Part shown: piece by piece, positions 34,918 through 43,330 of the stretch
Numbering within the stretch: position 1 is the stretch's first letter
How the letters are laid out: every line of letters starts with the position of its first letter
Assembly: GCF_003014735.1 (NCBI RefSeq)
Contig: NZ_PYAX01000005.1
Coordinates: 62,001 to 126,000, forward strand
Source: Saccharothrix carnea
Lineage (GTDB): Bacteria; Actinomycetota; Actinomycetes; Mycobacteriales; Pseudonocardiaceae
Direction of reading: 5' to 3'
DNA length: 64,000 nucleotides
Translations under genes and position numbers: made by a program
The notes under the pieces: model-generated
What the model was told of the DNA's origin: nothing
Databases searched by the model: none
Seen by the model: the letters and a program-made list of their open reading frames with translations, nothing else

Positions 34918-35538
34918 TCACAGCACTTCGGTGATCACCAGGTCGGCGGCCGACTTGGACGCGTTCACCATGAGCGCGTTCACGTGGTCGGTGCCGTGCA
35001 GCACGCGTTCGCGCGCCTCCTCGACCGACCGGCCGTACCGGACGTGCCGGTCGATCAGCCGCGCCACCCGCAGGTCCTCGTCGATCATCAGGAACCAGGC
35101 CTCGTCCAGCACCACCCGCACGCGCTTCCACTTGTCGTACTGCAGCAGCAGGTAGTTGCCCTCGGTGACGACCAGCGGCACGGCCGGGTCGACGGGTACC
35201 GCGCACGCGATCGGCTCCTCGATCTCGCGGCGGAACTCCGGCGCGTACACGACGTCCGGCCCGCACGCCTTCAACCGGCCGAGCAGGTCGACGTAGCCGG
35301 GAATGTCGAACGTGTCCGGCGCGCCCTTGCGGTCGGCCACGCCGAGTCGGTCCAGCTCGCGCTGGGCCAGGTGGAAGCCGTCCATGCCGACCAGGGCGGC
35401 GTCGTCGCCCAGCGCGTCGACCAGCCGGCGCGCCAGCGTCGACTTGCCCGAGCCGGGCGCGCCGCCGATGCCCAGCAGCTTGCGCTCGCCGGTGTCCACC
35501 AGCAGCCGCGCCCGGTCGACCAGCTCGTCGAACTTCAC
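34918..35538 (-). CDS. P-loop nucleoside/sugar kinase (uridine kinase-like)
   Basis: A 206-residue P-loop kinase with Walker A GIGGAPGSGKSTLA, the VGMDGFHLAQREL segment with a catalytic Asp, DTFDIPGYVDLLGRLKA and VVTEGNYLLLQ. This is the uridine kinase / pantothenate kinase-like family often annotated as nucleoside or fructose-transport-associated kinase. The GTG at 35538 overlaps the PfkB stop (GTGA), so the two kinases are translationally coupled and likely act in one pathway on a sugar or nucleoside. The substrate is unknown. Confidence 0.8.
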   Translation of the reverse strand: MKFDELVDRARLLVDTGERKLLGIGGAPGSGKSTLARRLVDALGDDAALVGMDGFHLAQRELDRLGVADRKGAPDTFDIPGYVDLLGRLKACGPDVVYAPEFRREIEEPIACAVPVDPAVPLVVTEGNYLLLQYDKWKRVRVVLDEAWFLMIDEDLRVARLIDRHVRYGRSVEEARERVLHGTDHVNALMVNASKSAADLVITEVL

Positions 35539-36368
35539 CCGCTGTCCCGCCACCGTCCCAACTCCTCCACCCAGTCCCACGCGGTGTGGCGCACCCGCAC
35601 CGCGGCGACCTCGTTCGCCCACCGGACGGCGTCGTCCACCGCCAGGCCCCGGGCGATCGCGACCGCCAGCGCACCGTGCCACACGTCGCCCGCTCCGTTG
35701 GTGTCGCGCGTCTCGACAACAGGTACCGGTTGCGAGCCGGTGGCACCACCACGCGACCAGGTGACGGGACGCGGGCCGTGCGTGCGGATCACCAGCGGCA
35801 CGCCGCGCGCGTGCACCTCGGCCTCCGACAGCTCGAACGCGGCCGAGCACGCGGCGACGTCCACCAGCGGCAGCAGGTCGTCCAGCACGGGCTTCCAGCT
35901 GCCCGCGTCCAGCACCACGGGCACACCCGCGCGTCTCGCGAGCCGGGCGGCCCGCAGCGCGAGCGGACCGAGGTGGCCGTCCACCAGCACCACGTCCGCC
36001 GCCTCGACCAGGGCCGGGTCGACGGTGGCGGCCACGTCGAAGCCCGCCGCGTTGCGCGAGATCACCGTCCGCTCGCCGTCGCGCTCGCGCACCGCGACCA
36101 TGCTCAACGCCGGGCCGCCCGCGCCGACCGAGTGCACCTCCACCGGGTGCAGCCGGGACCGGGCGAAGTCGCCGAGCTCGCCGCCCAACGCGGTCAGCAG
36201 CACCGCCCGGTGCCCCAGCGCGGCCACCGCGCGTGCCGCGTTCGCCGCCGGACCGCCGGGTGCCAGGTGCACGCCGAGGGACTGCACCTTCTGGCCGGGG
36301 ACCGGGAACTCGGCGACTCGCTGGCTCACGTCCACGGTCGTCAGCCCGACACACAGCACAGAAGCCAC
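35535..36368 (-). CDS. PfkB-family carbohydrate kinase
   Basis: A 277-residue ribokinase-fold kinase. It has the GGPAANAARAVAALG dinucleotide-like motif near the N-terminus, the VVLDAGSWKP strand, and the PfkB signature DTNGAGDVWHGALAVAIARG with the catalytic Asp. The substitution DTNGAGDVW for the common DTxGAGDxF is mild. Members phosphorylate ribose, fructose, KDG or nucleosides. A LacI-type gene lies divergently 69 bp away with a palindrome between them, so induction by a sugar or glycoside is likely. The transporter is not in the window. Confidence 0.88.
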   Translation of the reverse strand: MASVLCVGLTTVDVSQRVAEFPVPGQKVQSLGVHLAPGGPAANAARAVAALGHRAVLLTALGGELGDFARSRLHPVEVHSVGAGGPALSMVAVRERDGERTVISRNAAGFDVAATVDPALVEAADVVLVDGHLGPLALRAARLARRAGVPVVLDAGSWKPVLDDLLPLVDVAACSAAFELSEAEVHARGVPLVIRTHGPRPVTWSRGGATGSQPVPVVETRDTNGAGDVWHGALAVAIARGLAVDDAVRWANEVAAVRVRHTAWDWVEELGRWRDSG

Positions 36369-36406
36369 GGCACGTCCCTCCTAGCAGGTAAAGTTCCCAC
36401 GCAATC

Positions 36407-36418
36407 GCTTGCGCAAGC
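36407..36418. promoter_or_regulatory. LacI-type operator in the pfkB/lacI divergent promoter
   Basis: GCTTGCGCAAGC is a perfect 12-bp palindrome with the central CG step and TTGCGCAA core typical of LacI-family operators. It lies between the divergent PfkB and LacI genes, 20 bp from the regulator start and 39 bp from the kinase start, so it could control both. Confidence 0.65.
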
Positions 36419-36437
36419 CCGAAACGGGGACGAGTCC

Positions 36438-37394
36438 ATGGTCACCATGCGGGAGGTCGCCAGTCTCGCCGGCGTCTCCATCACCACGGTCTCACACGTG
36501 ATCAACGAGACCAGGTCGGTCGCCCCGGCGACCAGGGAGCGGGTGCTCAAGGCCATCGAGGAGACCGGTTACACCGGTGACGCCATCGCGCGCTCGCTCG
36601 TCACGGGCGGCACGAAGTCGCTCGGCCTCGCCGTGTCGCTGGTGTCGCACCCGTACTTCGCCGAGCTGATCGCGGCGATCGAGAGCGAGGCCACCAGGGC
36701 GGGCTACACGCTGGTCCTGATCGACACCCGGGACACCGCCGAGTCCGAGCAGGCCGCAGTGCGGATGCTGCGCTCACGGCGGGTGGACGGAGTGCTGCTC
36801 ACGCCGACGTCCGGCTCGGCCGCGTTGCCCGAACTGCGCCGGCTCGGCGTGCCGACGGTGCTGGTGGACCGGCTCACCGTGGCCAAGGACGTCGACCAGG
36901 TCGGCCCGGAGAACGTGCAGGCGACGTCCACCCTGGTCCGGCACCTGGCGGAGCTGGGTCACCGGCGGATCGGGCTGGTGTCGGGGCAGCCGGGGCTCGC
37001 GACCACCGACGAGCGGGTGCTCGGCTACCGGCTCGGGCTGGGCCGGGCGGGGCTGGCGTGGGACGAGGAGCTGGTGCGGCCGTCGTTGGACCCGCTGCTC
37101 GGACGGGTGTCGGGGGTCGTGGTGAGCGACCACCAGGTGCTGATGGACGTGCTGCACACGGCTCGCGCGCGGGGCGTGCGGATCGGCTCGGAGCTGGCGC
37201 TGGTGACCTACGACGAGGTCGAGTGGGCCGAGCTGGTCGACCCGCCGCTGACCGCGATGGCGCAGCCGGTGGAGGAGATCGGCCGCACGGCGGTGCGGCT
37301 GCTGCTGGCCCGCATCGAGGACCCGGACCGGGAACCGGAGACGATCCGGCTGCCACCCGTGCTGCGGCACCGCCGGTCGTGCGGCTGCCACTGA
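36438..37394 (+). CDS. LacI-family transcriptional regulator
   Basis: A 318-residue regulator. Residues 1-60 hold the LacI helix-turn-helix and hinge (MREVASLAGVSITTVSHVIN, PATRERVLKAIEETGYTGDAIARSL). The rest is a periplasmic-binding-protein-like sensor domain (LGLAVSLVSHPYFAELIAAI, GVLLTPTSGSA, LGHRRIGLVSGQPG). It probably represses the divergent PfkB-kinase operon and itself through the palindrome at 36407-36418, releasing on binding a sugar. ATG at 36438 is used; ATG at 36447 is also possible. It ends in RRSCGCH, a Cys-rich tail. Confidence 0.92.
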   Translation: MVTMREVASLAGVSITTVSHVINETRSVAPATRERVLKAIEETGYTGDAIARSLVTGGTKSLGLAVSLVSHPYFAELIAAIESEATRAGYTLVLIDTRDTAESEQAAVRMLRSRRVDGVLLTPTSGSAALPELRRLGVPTVLVDRLTVAKDVDQVGPENVQATSTLVRHLAELGHRRIGLVSGQPGLATTDERVLGYRLGLGRAGLAWDEELVRPSLDPLLGRVSGVVVSDHQVLMDVLHTARARGVRIGSELALVTYDEVEWAELVDPPLTAMAQPVEEIGRTAVRLLLARIEDPDREPETIRLPPVLRHRRSCGCH

Positions 37395-37395
37395 G

Positions 37396-38466
37396 TCAGG
37401 CCCGTGACGGGGTGATGTCGTTGCGCTCCAACAAGGCGGCGGCCTCCACCGCCATCCACCCTCCCAGCTGGACGGACAGGTCGCGCTCCGGGCCGTTGCC
37501 CTTCACCGCGGGCTCCGACCACTCCGCGCCGAACAGCGGGCCGCTCACCACCGCGGTCCGGTTCGCCCACACCGCGTTCGCCGAGCTGAACACGAGGTCT
37601 GCCGCCCGTGCCGCCTGGGGCCGGTCCAGCCGCAGCGCGGCCTGCGCGAGGTAGCGGGTGAGGATGCCGCCGAACAGCCCGCCGTCGCCGCCGCCGTGCC
37701 CGCGCAGGACGCCGTCGGTGGCCAGGTGCTTGTCGACGCCGTCGATGATCCGCGCCGCCTTGTCCTGGTAGCGCCCGCCCAGCTCCACGCACGCGCCGAG
37801 CAGCACGCCCTGGCAGTAGGTGTAGAGGTTCTTCTCGATCTCGCGGACCGTGCCGTCCGGGTGGACGTGCAGCCCGTCCCACGCCAGTCCGGTCTCAGGG
37901 TCGACCAGCTTGTCCTCGACCCAGTCCACGATGGACCGGGCGCGGCCGAGGTCGGCCCGCGCGCCGAGGCGGGCGAAGAAGATCGCGGCCGGGCCGTTGG
38001 CGGGCACGTTCTTGAAGTCGTCGTCGCGCCGCCACCAGATCCCGCCGCCGCCGTGGTCGGTCCAGCCCTCGCGGAGCCGGTCGGCGATCGTGGCGACGGC
38101 CTTCGGCCTGGCGATGCCGACCTCCCGTTCGGCGCGGAGCAGCGCCAGCCCGAGCCAGGCCACGTCGTCGTAGTAGTCGTTGGTCCAGCCGACCAGGTTG
38201 CGCAGCCTGATGCCGCGCACGAGCCGCCGCACGAGCGCCACCCGCGCTTGCCTCGGTGCGCGGAGCTGGGCGTCGAGGACGCAGTCGAGCAGGTGCGCCT
38301 GCCACCAGTAGCTGAACCGGACGTGCGCCCGGCTCGACCAGTCCGGCGGCCAGGCGACCGCGCCGAGGACCGTGCCCGGCACTCCCCAGACCCGACGCAG
38401 GTGCCGGGACTCGACCGCGCGTTCGGCCACACCGGCGCGCGCGGCCAGGAGCTTCGGAGTGGTCAC
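37396..38466 (-). CDS. glycoside hydrolase family 76 protein, apparently cytosolic
   Basis: A 356-residue (alpha/alpha)6-barrel protein of the GH76 type (endo-alpha-1,6-mannanase family). The catalytic double aspartate is in NDYYDDVAWLGLALL; WWRRDDDFKN, NGPAAIFFARLG, YTYCQGVLLGACVELG and GLFGGILTRYLAQAAL match family blocks. No signal peptide is visible: the N-terminus is MTTPKLLAARAGVAERAVES. A cytosolic location would mean it acts on imported oligosaccharides or internal glycans, not on wall mannan. It is convergent with lacI, one base apart. The start is GTG at 38466. Confidence 0.85.
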   Translation of the reverse strand: MTTPKLLAARAGVAERAVESRHLRRVWGVPGTVLGAVAWPPDWSSRAHVRFSYWWQAHLLDCVLDAQLRAPRQARVALVRRLVRGIRLRNLVGWTNDYYDDVAWLGLALLRAEREVGIARPKAVATIADRLREGWTDHGGGGIWWRRDDDFKNVPANGPAAIFFARLGARADLGRARSIVDWVEDKLVDPETGLAWDGLHVHPDGTVREIEKNLYTYCQGVLLGACVELGGRYQDKAARIIDGVDKHLATDGVLRGHGGGDGGLFGGILTRYLAQAALRLDRPQAARAADLVFSSANAVWANRTAVVSGPLFGAEWSEPAVKGNGPERDLSVQLGGWMAVEAAALLERNDITPSRA

Positions 38467-38491
38467 CTCACCAGCGTGCCGACTGAACCGT

Positions 38492-39178
38492 TCAAGAAGC
38501 TCGTCGGAACAGTTCCCAGTGGTAGAGCCCCATGGCGACGCTGGTGGTCAGGTTGTAGCTGGACACCTTCGGCCGCATGGGCAGCGAAACGACGAGATCG
38601 GCCCGTTCCCGCACGTCAGCGGACAGCCCGTGCCGTTCCGAGCCGAAGGCCAGCACGGCGTCGTCCGGGATCCGCACGTCCCGCAACTCCTGCCCGCCGG
38701 CGTCGAACGCGATCACCGTGCCGCGGACCTCCTCGAGCCCGCCCAACCGCGCCACGGGCAACGCGAAGTGCAACCCCGCACTCCCGCGCAGCACGTTCGG
38801 GTGCCACGGGTCCACGTCACCCAACGACAGAACCCCACCCGCCCCGAGCCCGGCCGCCACCCTGATCACCGCACCGAAGTTCCCCAGGTTGCGCGGGTTG
38901 TCCAACAGCACCAGCGGCCCACCACGCCCCAGCTCGACCACAGGCCGTTCGGCCACCCCCCCGACCCCGGTCGGGTGCGACCGCCCCACCACCCGCTCGA
39001 ACTCACCGGCCGACACCACCCGAGCAGCCTCGAAGACCTCCACCAAGTCGGACGCGTGCGACCTCGCCAACCCGACCGCCTTCTCCCGATCGAGCACCAC
39101 CACGTCCACCACCACCGCCCCGAACCGAACCGCGTGCTTGACCGCGTGAAACCCTTCGAGCACCACTCGCTGGACCAC
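38492..39178 (-). CDS. TrmH-family (SPOUT) RNA methyltransferase
   Basis: A 228-residue SPOUT enzyme expected to 2'-O-methylate tRNA or rRNA with SAM. The knot motifs are visible: VLLDNPRNLGNFGAVIRVAAGLGAG (motif 1), AVLAFGSERHGLS (motif 2) and PMRPKVSSYNLTTSVAMGLYHW (motif 3). An N-terminal substrate-binding part (LEGFHAVKHAVRFG) is short. The target base is not predictable. A homologue is remembered close to pyrE in mycobacteria. The start is GTG at 39178. Confidence 0.9.
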   Translation of the reverse strand: MVQRVVLEGFHAVKHAVRFGAVVVDVVVLDREKAVGLARSHASDLVEVFEAARVVSAGEFERVVGRSHPTGVGGVAERPVVELGRGGPLVLLDNPRNLGNFGAVIRVAAGLGAGGVLSLGDVDPWHPNVLRGSAGLHFALPVARLGGLEEVRGTVIAFDAGGQELRDVRIPDDAVLAFGSERHGLSADVRERADLVVSLPMRPKVSSYNLTTSVAMGLYHWELFRRAS

Positions 39179-39328
39179 GTCACCCCCGACTCCGGAAAGA
39201 CCGTGGCGATCGTAGTCAGGCCGGCAGCGACGGCATGTCGAGCTTCAAGCCGACCTCCCGGCAACCGGGCAGGTTCCGCGCGGTCAGCGAGATGTACCTC
39301 GACTAGCCGATCGGGCCGCTACACCGAT

Positions 39329-39715
39329 TCAGCGCCAAGCCTCGGGACGAGTCGGGGAGGTCTGTTCAACGCGTCGCTTCAGGCGGTAGCCGGTCCAGGA
39401 GGCGATCACGACGAGTGCCACGAGCACCTGCACCAGGCGTGCCGCGGAGTCCGGGTAGAGGACGCCGTCGATGTAGGTGTCGATGAAGCCGTTCACCAGT
39501 CGCGGCTGGCCGGCGGCGGCGCGGAGTTCGTTCTCCAGCCAGGTCAGGGGGCAGGCGAACGGGAACAGCACGATCAGCAGGCCCCAGGTGGCCATCGCCA
39601 GGTGGAAGTACAGGACCCTCGGCCAGCGCCAGGCCAGGAAGCCCCCGACCACGAGGAAGGCCAGGACGGCGAAGTGCACCACCATGACCAGTTCGGCCAG
39701 AGCACGCGCGACCAT
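39329..39715 (-). CDS. DUF2784 family membrane protein
   Basis: A 128-residue protein with four membrane helices. Family features are ELVMVVHFAVLAFLVVGGF, RVLYFHLAMATWGLLIVLF, CPLTWLENELRAAAGQP and FIDTYIDGVLYP. DUF2784 function is unknown; the conserved CPLTxLE loop between helices suggests a cofactor or partner site. The ATG at 39715 gives the typical start. The gene stands alone. Confidence 0.88.
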   Translation of the reverse strand: MVARALAELVMVVHFAVLAFLVVGGFLAWRWPRVLYFHLAMATWGLLIVLFPFACPLTWLENELRAAAGQPRLVNGFIDTYIDGVLYPDSAARLVQVLVALVVIASWTGYRLKRRVEQTSPTRPEAWR

Positions 39716-39780
39716 AGCGACCTCCCTGCTGCCAGAGTAGGCCGCCGGCGATCACGTGTCCGCCGATTTGTCCGGTGTGC

Positions 39781-40473
39781 TCAGCCCCGGGGCAGTGCCT
39801 GCCACGGCACGCGACCCGCCACGTCCAGCAACAGGTCGGCCAGGTGGGCCAGCGGCGCCTGCAGCAGGGGGCCGGGCACGGCGGCGGCGAGGTTGTGCTC
39901 GTCGAACGCGATCGCCACCCCGTTCGCCCGCGGGTCCTGCAGCAACGCCTGGGTGAGGCCCGAGCCGAGCAGGGCCGAGGCGAACGCCGGGTTGCGCCGG
40001 CGCACCTCGTAGCGGCCGTCGAACACCGGGTCGCCGGTCTCCACGAACTGCTCGAACAGGCCCCACACGCTGTCGTTGCGCGGGCTGATCAGCACCCACG
40101 GCCCCGGCATCGGGCGCGGCACGACCACCACCGCGTAGGTGCGGTACTCCGACGTGACCACGTTGTCCGTGCGGAACACCACCTCGACGGCCAGCACGGG
40201 CACACCGCGCCAGTGGCCGACGAGCTGGAACTTCACCCGGCTCCGGTCGGCCTCCAGCATCCGCCCGATCTGCGGCACGCGTTCCTGGAAGCCCTGGTCC
40301 TCGGCGACGAACCGCCACCCGAGGGACGCCTCCAGCGCCCGCATCTGCTGCTCCCACTGGTTCACGAACTGCTGGTTCGTGAACGGGTTGCGCTTGCGCC
40401 GCGACAACCCCACGGCGACCCCCGCACCGAGGATCGCCACGATCACCAGCAGCAGGACCAGCCCGCTGACCAT
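39781..40473 (-). CDS. membrane-anchored hypothetical protein next to pyrE
   Basis: A 230-residue protein with an N-terminal transmembrane helix (VSGLVLLLVIVAILGAGVAVG), a basic stop-transfer segment (SRRKRN) and a cytoplasmic domain. The domain is alpha/beta, with WEQQMRALEASLGWRFVAED, VKFQLVGHWRGVPVLAVEVVF and WVLISPRNDSVWGLFE. Its layout resembles the 44535-45230 protein (helix, basic linker, RALxGWxF-type start), so they may be distant relatives. No family is recognised. It begins 1 bp after pyrE. Confidence 0.65.
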   Translation of the reverse strand: MVSGLVLLLVIVAILGAGVAVGLSRRKRNPFTNQQFVNQWEQQMRALEASLGWRFVAEDQGFQERVPQIGRMLEADRSRVKFQLVGHWRGVPVLAVEVVFRTDNVVTSEYRTYAVVVVPRPMPGPWVLISPRNDSVWGLFEQFVETGDPVFDGRYEVRRRNPAFASALLGSGLTQALLQDPRANGVAIAFDEHNLAAAVPGPLLQAPLAHLADLLLDVAGRVPWQALPRG

Positions 40474-40474
40474 G

Positions 40475-41059
40475 TCAGGCCAGGCCCAGGTCGGCCAGGT
40501 CCAGCAGGTACCGGTACGGCAGCCCGGCCTCCTCGATCACCTCGCGCGCGCCCGTGCCGCGGTCCACGACCGTCGCGACGCCGACCACCGTGGCGCCGTG
40601 CGCGCGCAGTGCCTCGACGGCGGTCAGCACGCTGCCACCGGTGGTGGAGGTGTCCTCGACCGCGAGGACCCGCTGCCCGGCGACCTCGATGCCCTCGATC
40701 TGGCGCTGCATGCCGTGCTGCTTGGCGGACTTGCGCACGACGAACGCGTCCAGCACCTCACCCGCGCCCGCCGCGGCGTGCATCATCGCGCACGCCACCG
40801 GGTCGGCACCCAGCGTCAACCCGCCCGCCGCGACGTAGTCCCAGTCGGCGGTGAGCTGCCGGAGCAGCCTGCCGATCAGCGGGGACGCGGCGTGGTGCAG
40901 CGTCGCCCGGCGCAGGTCGATGTAGTAGTCGGCCTCGGCACCCGAGGACAACGTCACCTTGCCGTGCACCACGGCCAACTCGCTCACCAACCGCGCCAAC
41001 TCGGCCTTCGCCGCGGCGTCCAGGACCACTTCAGCTCGCACGGGTCCCAAGAGTGTCAT
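40475..41059 (-). CDS. pyrE: orotate phosphoribosyltransferase
   Basis: A 194-residue enzyme making OMP from orotate and PRPP in pyrimidine synthesis. It shows GKVTLSSGAEADYYIDLRRATL (orotate site), FVVRKSAKQHGMQRQIEG with the catalytic Lys loop, and the PRPP motif VLAVEDTSTTGGSVLTAVEAL. The length is normal. Other pyr genes are not in the window. Its start is 23 bp from a divergent small gene, so they share a promoter region. Confidence 0.95.
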   Translation of the reverse strand: MTLLGPVRAEVVLDAAAKAELARLVSELAVVHGKVTLSSGAEADYYIDLRRATLHHAASPLIGRLLRQLTADWDYVAAGGLTLGADPVACAMMHAAAGAGEVLDAFVVRKSAKQHGMQRQIEGIEVAGQRVLAVEDTSTTGGSVLTAVEALRAHGATVVGVATVVDRGTGAREVIEEAGLPYRYLLDLADLGLA

Positions 41060-41082
41060 ACCGCGCCGTACGCTGGCACACC

Positions 41083-41652
41083 GTGACCCTTCCCGGCACC
41101 GACACCTTGATCATCGAGCAGCCCTGGGGCGTGCTGCGCCACCTGCTGGGCACCCGGTACCGAAACGACGTCTACGACGGGCGGGGCGCGTTGGTCGCGT
41201 CGGTGTCCGAACGCGGTTTCGTCGGGCCGCTGCGGAAGCTGTTGCGCGCCACCGCGTTCTCCGGCCGGACCACTTTCGACCTGGCCCTCGCCGACCGCGG
41301 ACGACAACTCCTGCTGATCCGCAAGGGCGCCGGCAAGCCGCCGGCACGGGTGACGTGGCCGAACGGCGCCGTGGCCGGTTCCGTGCGGCACGAGGGTCAC
41401 GGCGCTTACGGCCTGCTCGACGCGGCCGGGCAGCGCTTGTGCCTGCTGCACGAGGTGGCGTCCTTCAGCCCGGGCGCGATCGTGAAGCGGGACGGGCGGC
41501 GCGTGCGGCGTGACGTGCTGACCCTCCGTCCGGGCACCCCTGACCCGATCCGCTCACTGGCCATCGCCGCGGCCGTGGCCTACGACGTGGTGCGCGGGGT
41601 GGGAACCAACCACACCAGCCCCGGCGGCTTCGACTTCCCCACGTTGACCTGA
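41083..41652 (+). CDS. scramblase/LURP-one-like hypothetical protein
   Basis: About 189 residues, soluble and mostly beta-strand. The pattern TLIIEQPWGVLRHLLGTRYRNDVYDGRGALVASV, FDLALADRGRQLLLIRK, ARVTWPNGAVAGSVRHEG, AYGLLDAAGQRLCLL recalls the tubby/LURP-one/scramblase beta-barrel, in which each strand pair refers to a domain property such as conformational or oxidation state. This assignment is by eye only. GTG at 41083 is taken as start; an earlier GTG at 41053 would overlap pyrE. Confidence 0.55.
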   Translation: MTLPGTDTLIIEQPWGVLRHLLGTRYRNDVYDGRGALVASVSERGFVGPLRKLLRATAFSGRTTFDLALADRGRQLLLIRKGAGKPPARVTWPNGAVAGSVRHEGHGAYGLLDAAGQRLCLLHEVASFSPGAIVKRDGRRVRRDVLTLRPGTPDPIRSLAIAAAVAYDVVRGVGTNHTSPGGFDFPTLT

Positions 41653-41981
41653 GCCGGCGCTATCCGCGTACGAGCTCGAAACCGACCGCCAGTCAGGCGG
41701 CGCGGGACTCGCCAACGGCGGGGTCATCCTGCTGATCTGCCCGTCCGGCGAGGACGCTTCTAGTTCTTTTTCAAGCTCTCAATCCACAACGAACGCCAAA
41801 GCAGAGGTCCCCTCCAGGGGACCCCTGCTTTTATTCTGCCCCCAAGGTCTGACAATTCGGGATGGTCAGGTCGGCACCTGTGGACAACTCGGTGAACCCC
41901 ACAACGCCGAACCCGACCCCGCCTCGTCTGCCAGACGCCCCAACCTCAGGTCGTCCAGCAGACGCCGCTCCGGGACACCTC
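41653..41981. other. 329-bp intergenic region
   Basis: It separates the convergent 41083-41652 gene and the second type VII cluster. It contains hairpin element copy 3 with its TTGTCCACA box. The first 145 bp are less GC-rich (TAGTTCTTTTTCAAGC) and show no recognised gene. Confidence 0.55.
41801..41887 (-). repeat. dispersed hairpin element, copy 3
   Basis: Read on the minus strand: TTGTCCACA (41879-41887, followed by GG), about 20 bases, AATTGTCAGACC, a GGCAGAATAAAAGC segment and the 12-bp stem GCAGGGGTCCCC/GGGGACCTCTGC with one mismatch (41801-41828). The A-rich segment before the stem is the best preserved part across copies. Confidence 0.75.
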
Positions 41982-42416
41982 CTACCAGGCGTCCTCGGTA
42001 AACTTGTTCGGCTCGTCGTCGTCATCGTCGCGCCGCCCACCCGGCTTCGGAGTGCCGGCGGAGATGACGTCCTCCGGGTCGTTGCCCTCCTGGATCGCCG
42101 TGTACGCACGCTGGAGGTCGGGGACACCCGTCTGCAGAGCGCGCTGGACGCCCTCGTCGTCCACGGCCCGCCCGGACGCGATGTCCTGCCAGGACATCTC
42201 ACCCGCGTCGACCCGCCGTGCCAGTTCCTTCAGCTCACGGGGCGCGTTCGGACTGTGGGCGACCCGCGAGATCTCCGCGAAGTCGGCCTGCGTCAGCCCA
42301 CGCGACCGCAGCTGCACCTGGCTCGCCGCCCGCGCGGTCTCCTCGACGTTCGCCATCCGGCGCTCGACATCGGCGACCAGCGAGTCCAGCCGAGCCTTGT
42401 CATACGGGAACGTCAC
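41982..42416 (-). CDS. small charged protein of the second type VII cluster
   Basis: A 144-residue soluble protein. The N-terminal half is a long amphipathic helix (KARLDSLVADVERRMANVEE, ASQVQLRSRGL) like helical-hairpin ESX proteins; the C-terminus is very acidic and basic (PGGRRDDDDDEPNKFTEDAW). GTG at 42416 overlaps the upstream gene stop (GTGA). There is no signal peptide. It may be a cytosolic partner or chaperone for the two proteins encoded upstream. Confidence 0.65.
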   Translation of the reverse strand: MTFPYDKARLDSLVADVERRMANVEETARAASQVQLRSRGLTQADFAEISRVAHSPNAPRELKELARRVDAGEMSWQDIASGRAVDDEGVQRALQTGVPDLQRAYTAIQEGNDPEDVISAGTPKPGGRRDDDDDEPNKFTEDAW

Positions 42417-43330
42417 TGCCCCCCACCTCCACCCGAACCCGAACCGGAACCCGAACTCGCCCCGGCCGGAGCAGGCGCCGGGGATGTGGGCGGCGGCTGG
42501 TTGTAGCGCCCGCCGGCCGCGTTGCCCGCCTTGCCGAGGCTGTAGGCGCCCAACCCGACACCGATCGCGCCGGACTTCGCCGCGGCCACGCCGTTGTCGT
42601 ACTTCTCCTTGCCGTCCTGGTACCCGTCGACCACGTCGAGCAGGTCGCCGACGTCCCGCACGTCCTTCAGCTTCGACAGCGCGGTGCCCATGGCCACGAT
42701 GCCGTCGATCATCCCCTGCACGCCCTCGATCAGCGTCTGGATGGAGATGATGATCTTGCGGATGGCGTCCACGATCTGGATCGCGTCGTAGACCATCCAC
42801 ACCGCGCGGCCCCAGCCGACGACCGGGATCCACGCCGTCATCGCGGCTTCCATCAGCTTGCCGACCAGCATGTCCAGCAGCGTCAACGCCAGCCCGCACG
42901 CCGTGCGACAGGTGCTGGCCGTCGAACGGAACTGGTTGCCGATGATCCGCGCGATCTGCGAGTCCGCCTCGATGGCGATCACCCACATGGTGCCCATGCG
43001 CGTCTCGAACGCCTTCGCCGCGTCACCGTCCCAGTGCGACGACAGCTGCTCGGCGCCCGCGTCCACGTTGTGCCGCACGGAGTCCAGGGCCTTGGCCACC
43101 CGGTCCCACGCGTTGGCGTTCTCGTCGATCTTCTCGAAGTCGCCGAGCAGCGGCTTGATCAGCGCGTCGAGCAGGTTCTCACCGGTGACCTTCTCGTAGA
43201 TCCAGTTGACGCCCTGGATCTTCCAGCCGGCCTTCTCGATGAGCTCCTTGGTCGACTGCCGGCCGGGCCGGTCCTCCGCCGCGGCGCTGAGCGCGGCCGA
43301 CGGGTCTTCGACATCCGCGTACGTGGTCAT
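42413..43330 (-). CDS. WXG-containing large type VII secretion substrate-like protein
   Basis: A 305-residue protein without signal peptide. Residues about 60-130 form a WXG100-like helical pair with the turn SSHWDGDAAKAFETRMGTMW. A hydrophobic middle (CGLALTLLDMLVGKLMEAAM, PVVGWGRAVWMVYDAIQ) could insert into membranes. The C-terminal 60 residues are low-complexity (PPPTSPAPAPAG, GSGSGSGGGGG). The architecture of WXG module, hydrophobic middle and variable tail recalls LXG/WXG effector proteins, but no toxin domain is seen. It overlaps both neighbours by 4 bp. Confidence 0.7.
   Translation of the reverse strand: MTTYADVEDPSAALSAAAEDRPGRQSTKELIEKAGWKIQGVNWIYEKVTGENLLDALIKPLLGDFEKIDENANAWDRVAKALDSVRHNVDAGAEQLSSHWDGDAAKAFETRMGTMWVIAIEADSQIARIIGNQFRSTASTCRTACGLALTLLDMLVGKLMEAAMTAWIPVVGWGRAVWMVYDAIQIVDAIRKIIISIQTLIEGVQGMIDGIVAMGTALSKLKDVRDVGDLLDVVDGYQDGKEKYDNGVAAAKSGAIGVGLGAYSLGKAGNAAGGRYNQPPPTSPAPAPAGASSGSGSGSGGGGGQ

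Noticed and set aside
39216..39302. Short open segment (YISLTARNLPGCREVGLKL...) ending in a stop, possibly a gene remnant
   Set aside because: Only 28 codons, no start or ribosome site, no recognised family; left as non-coding.
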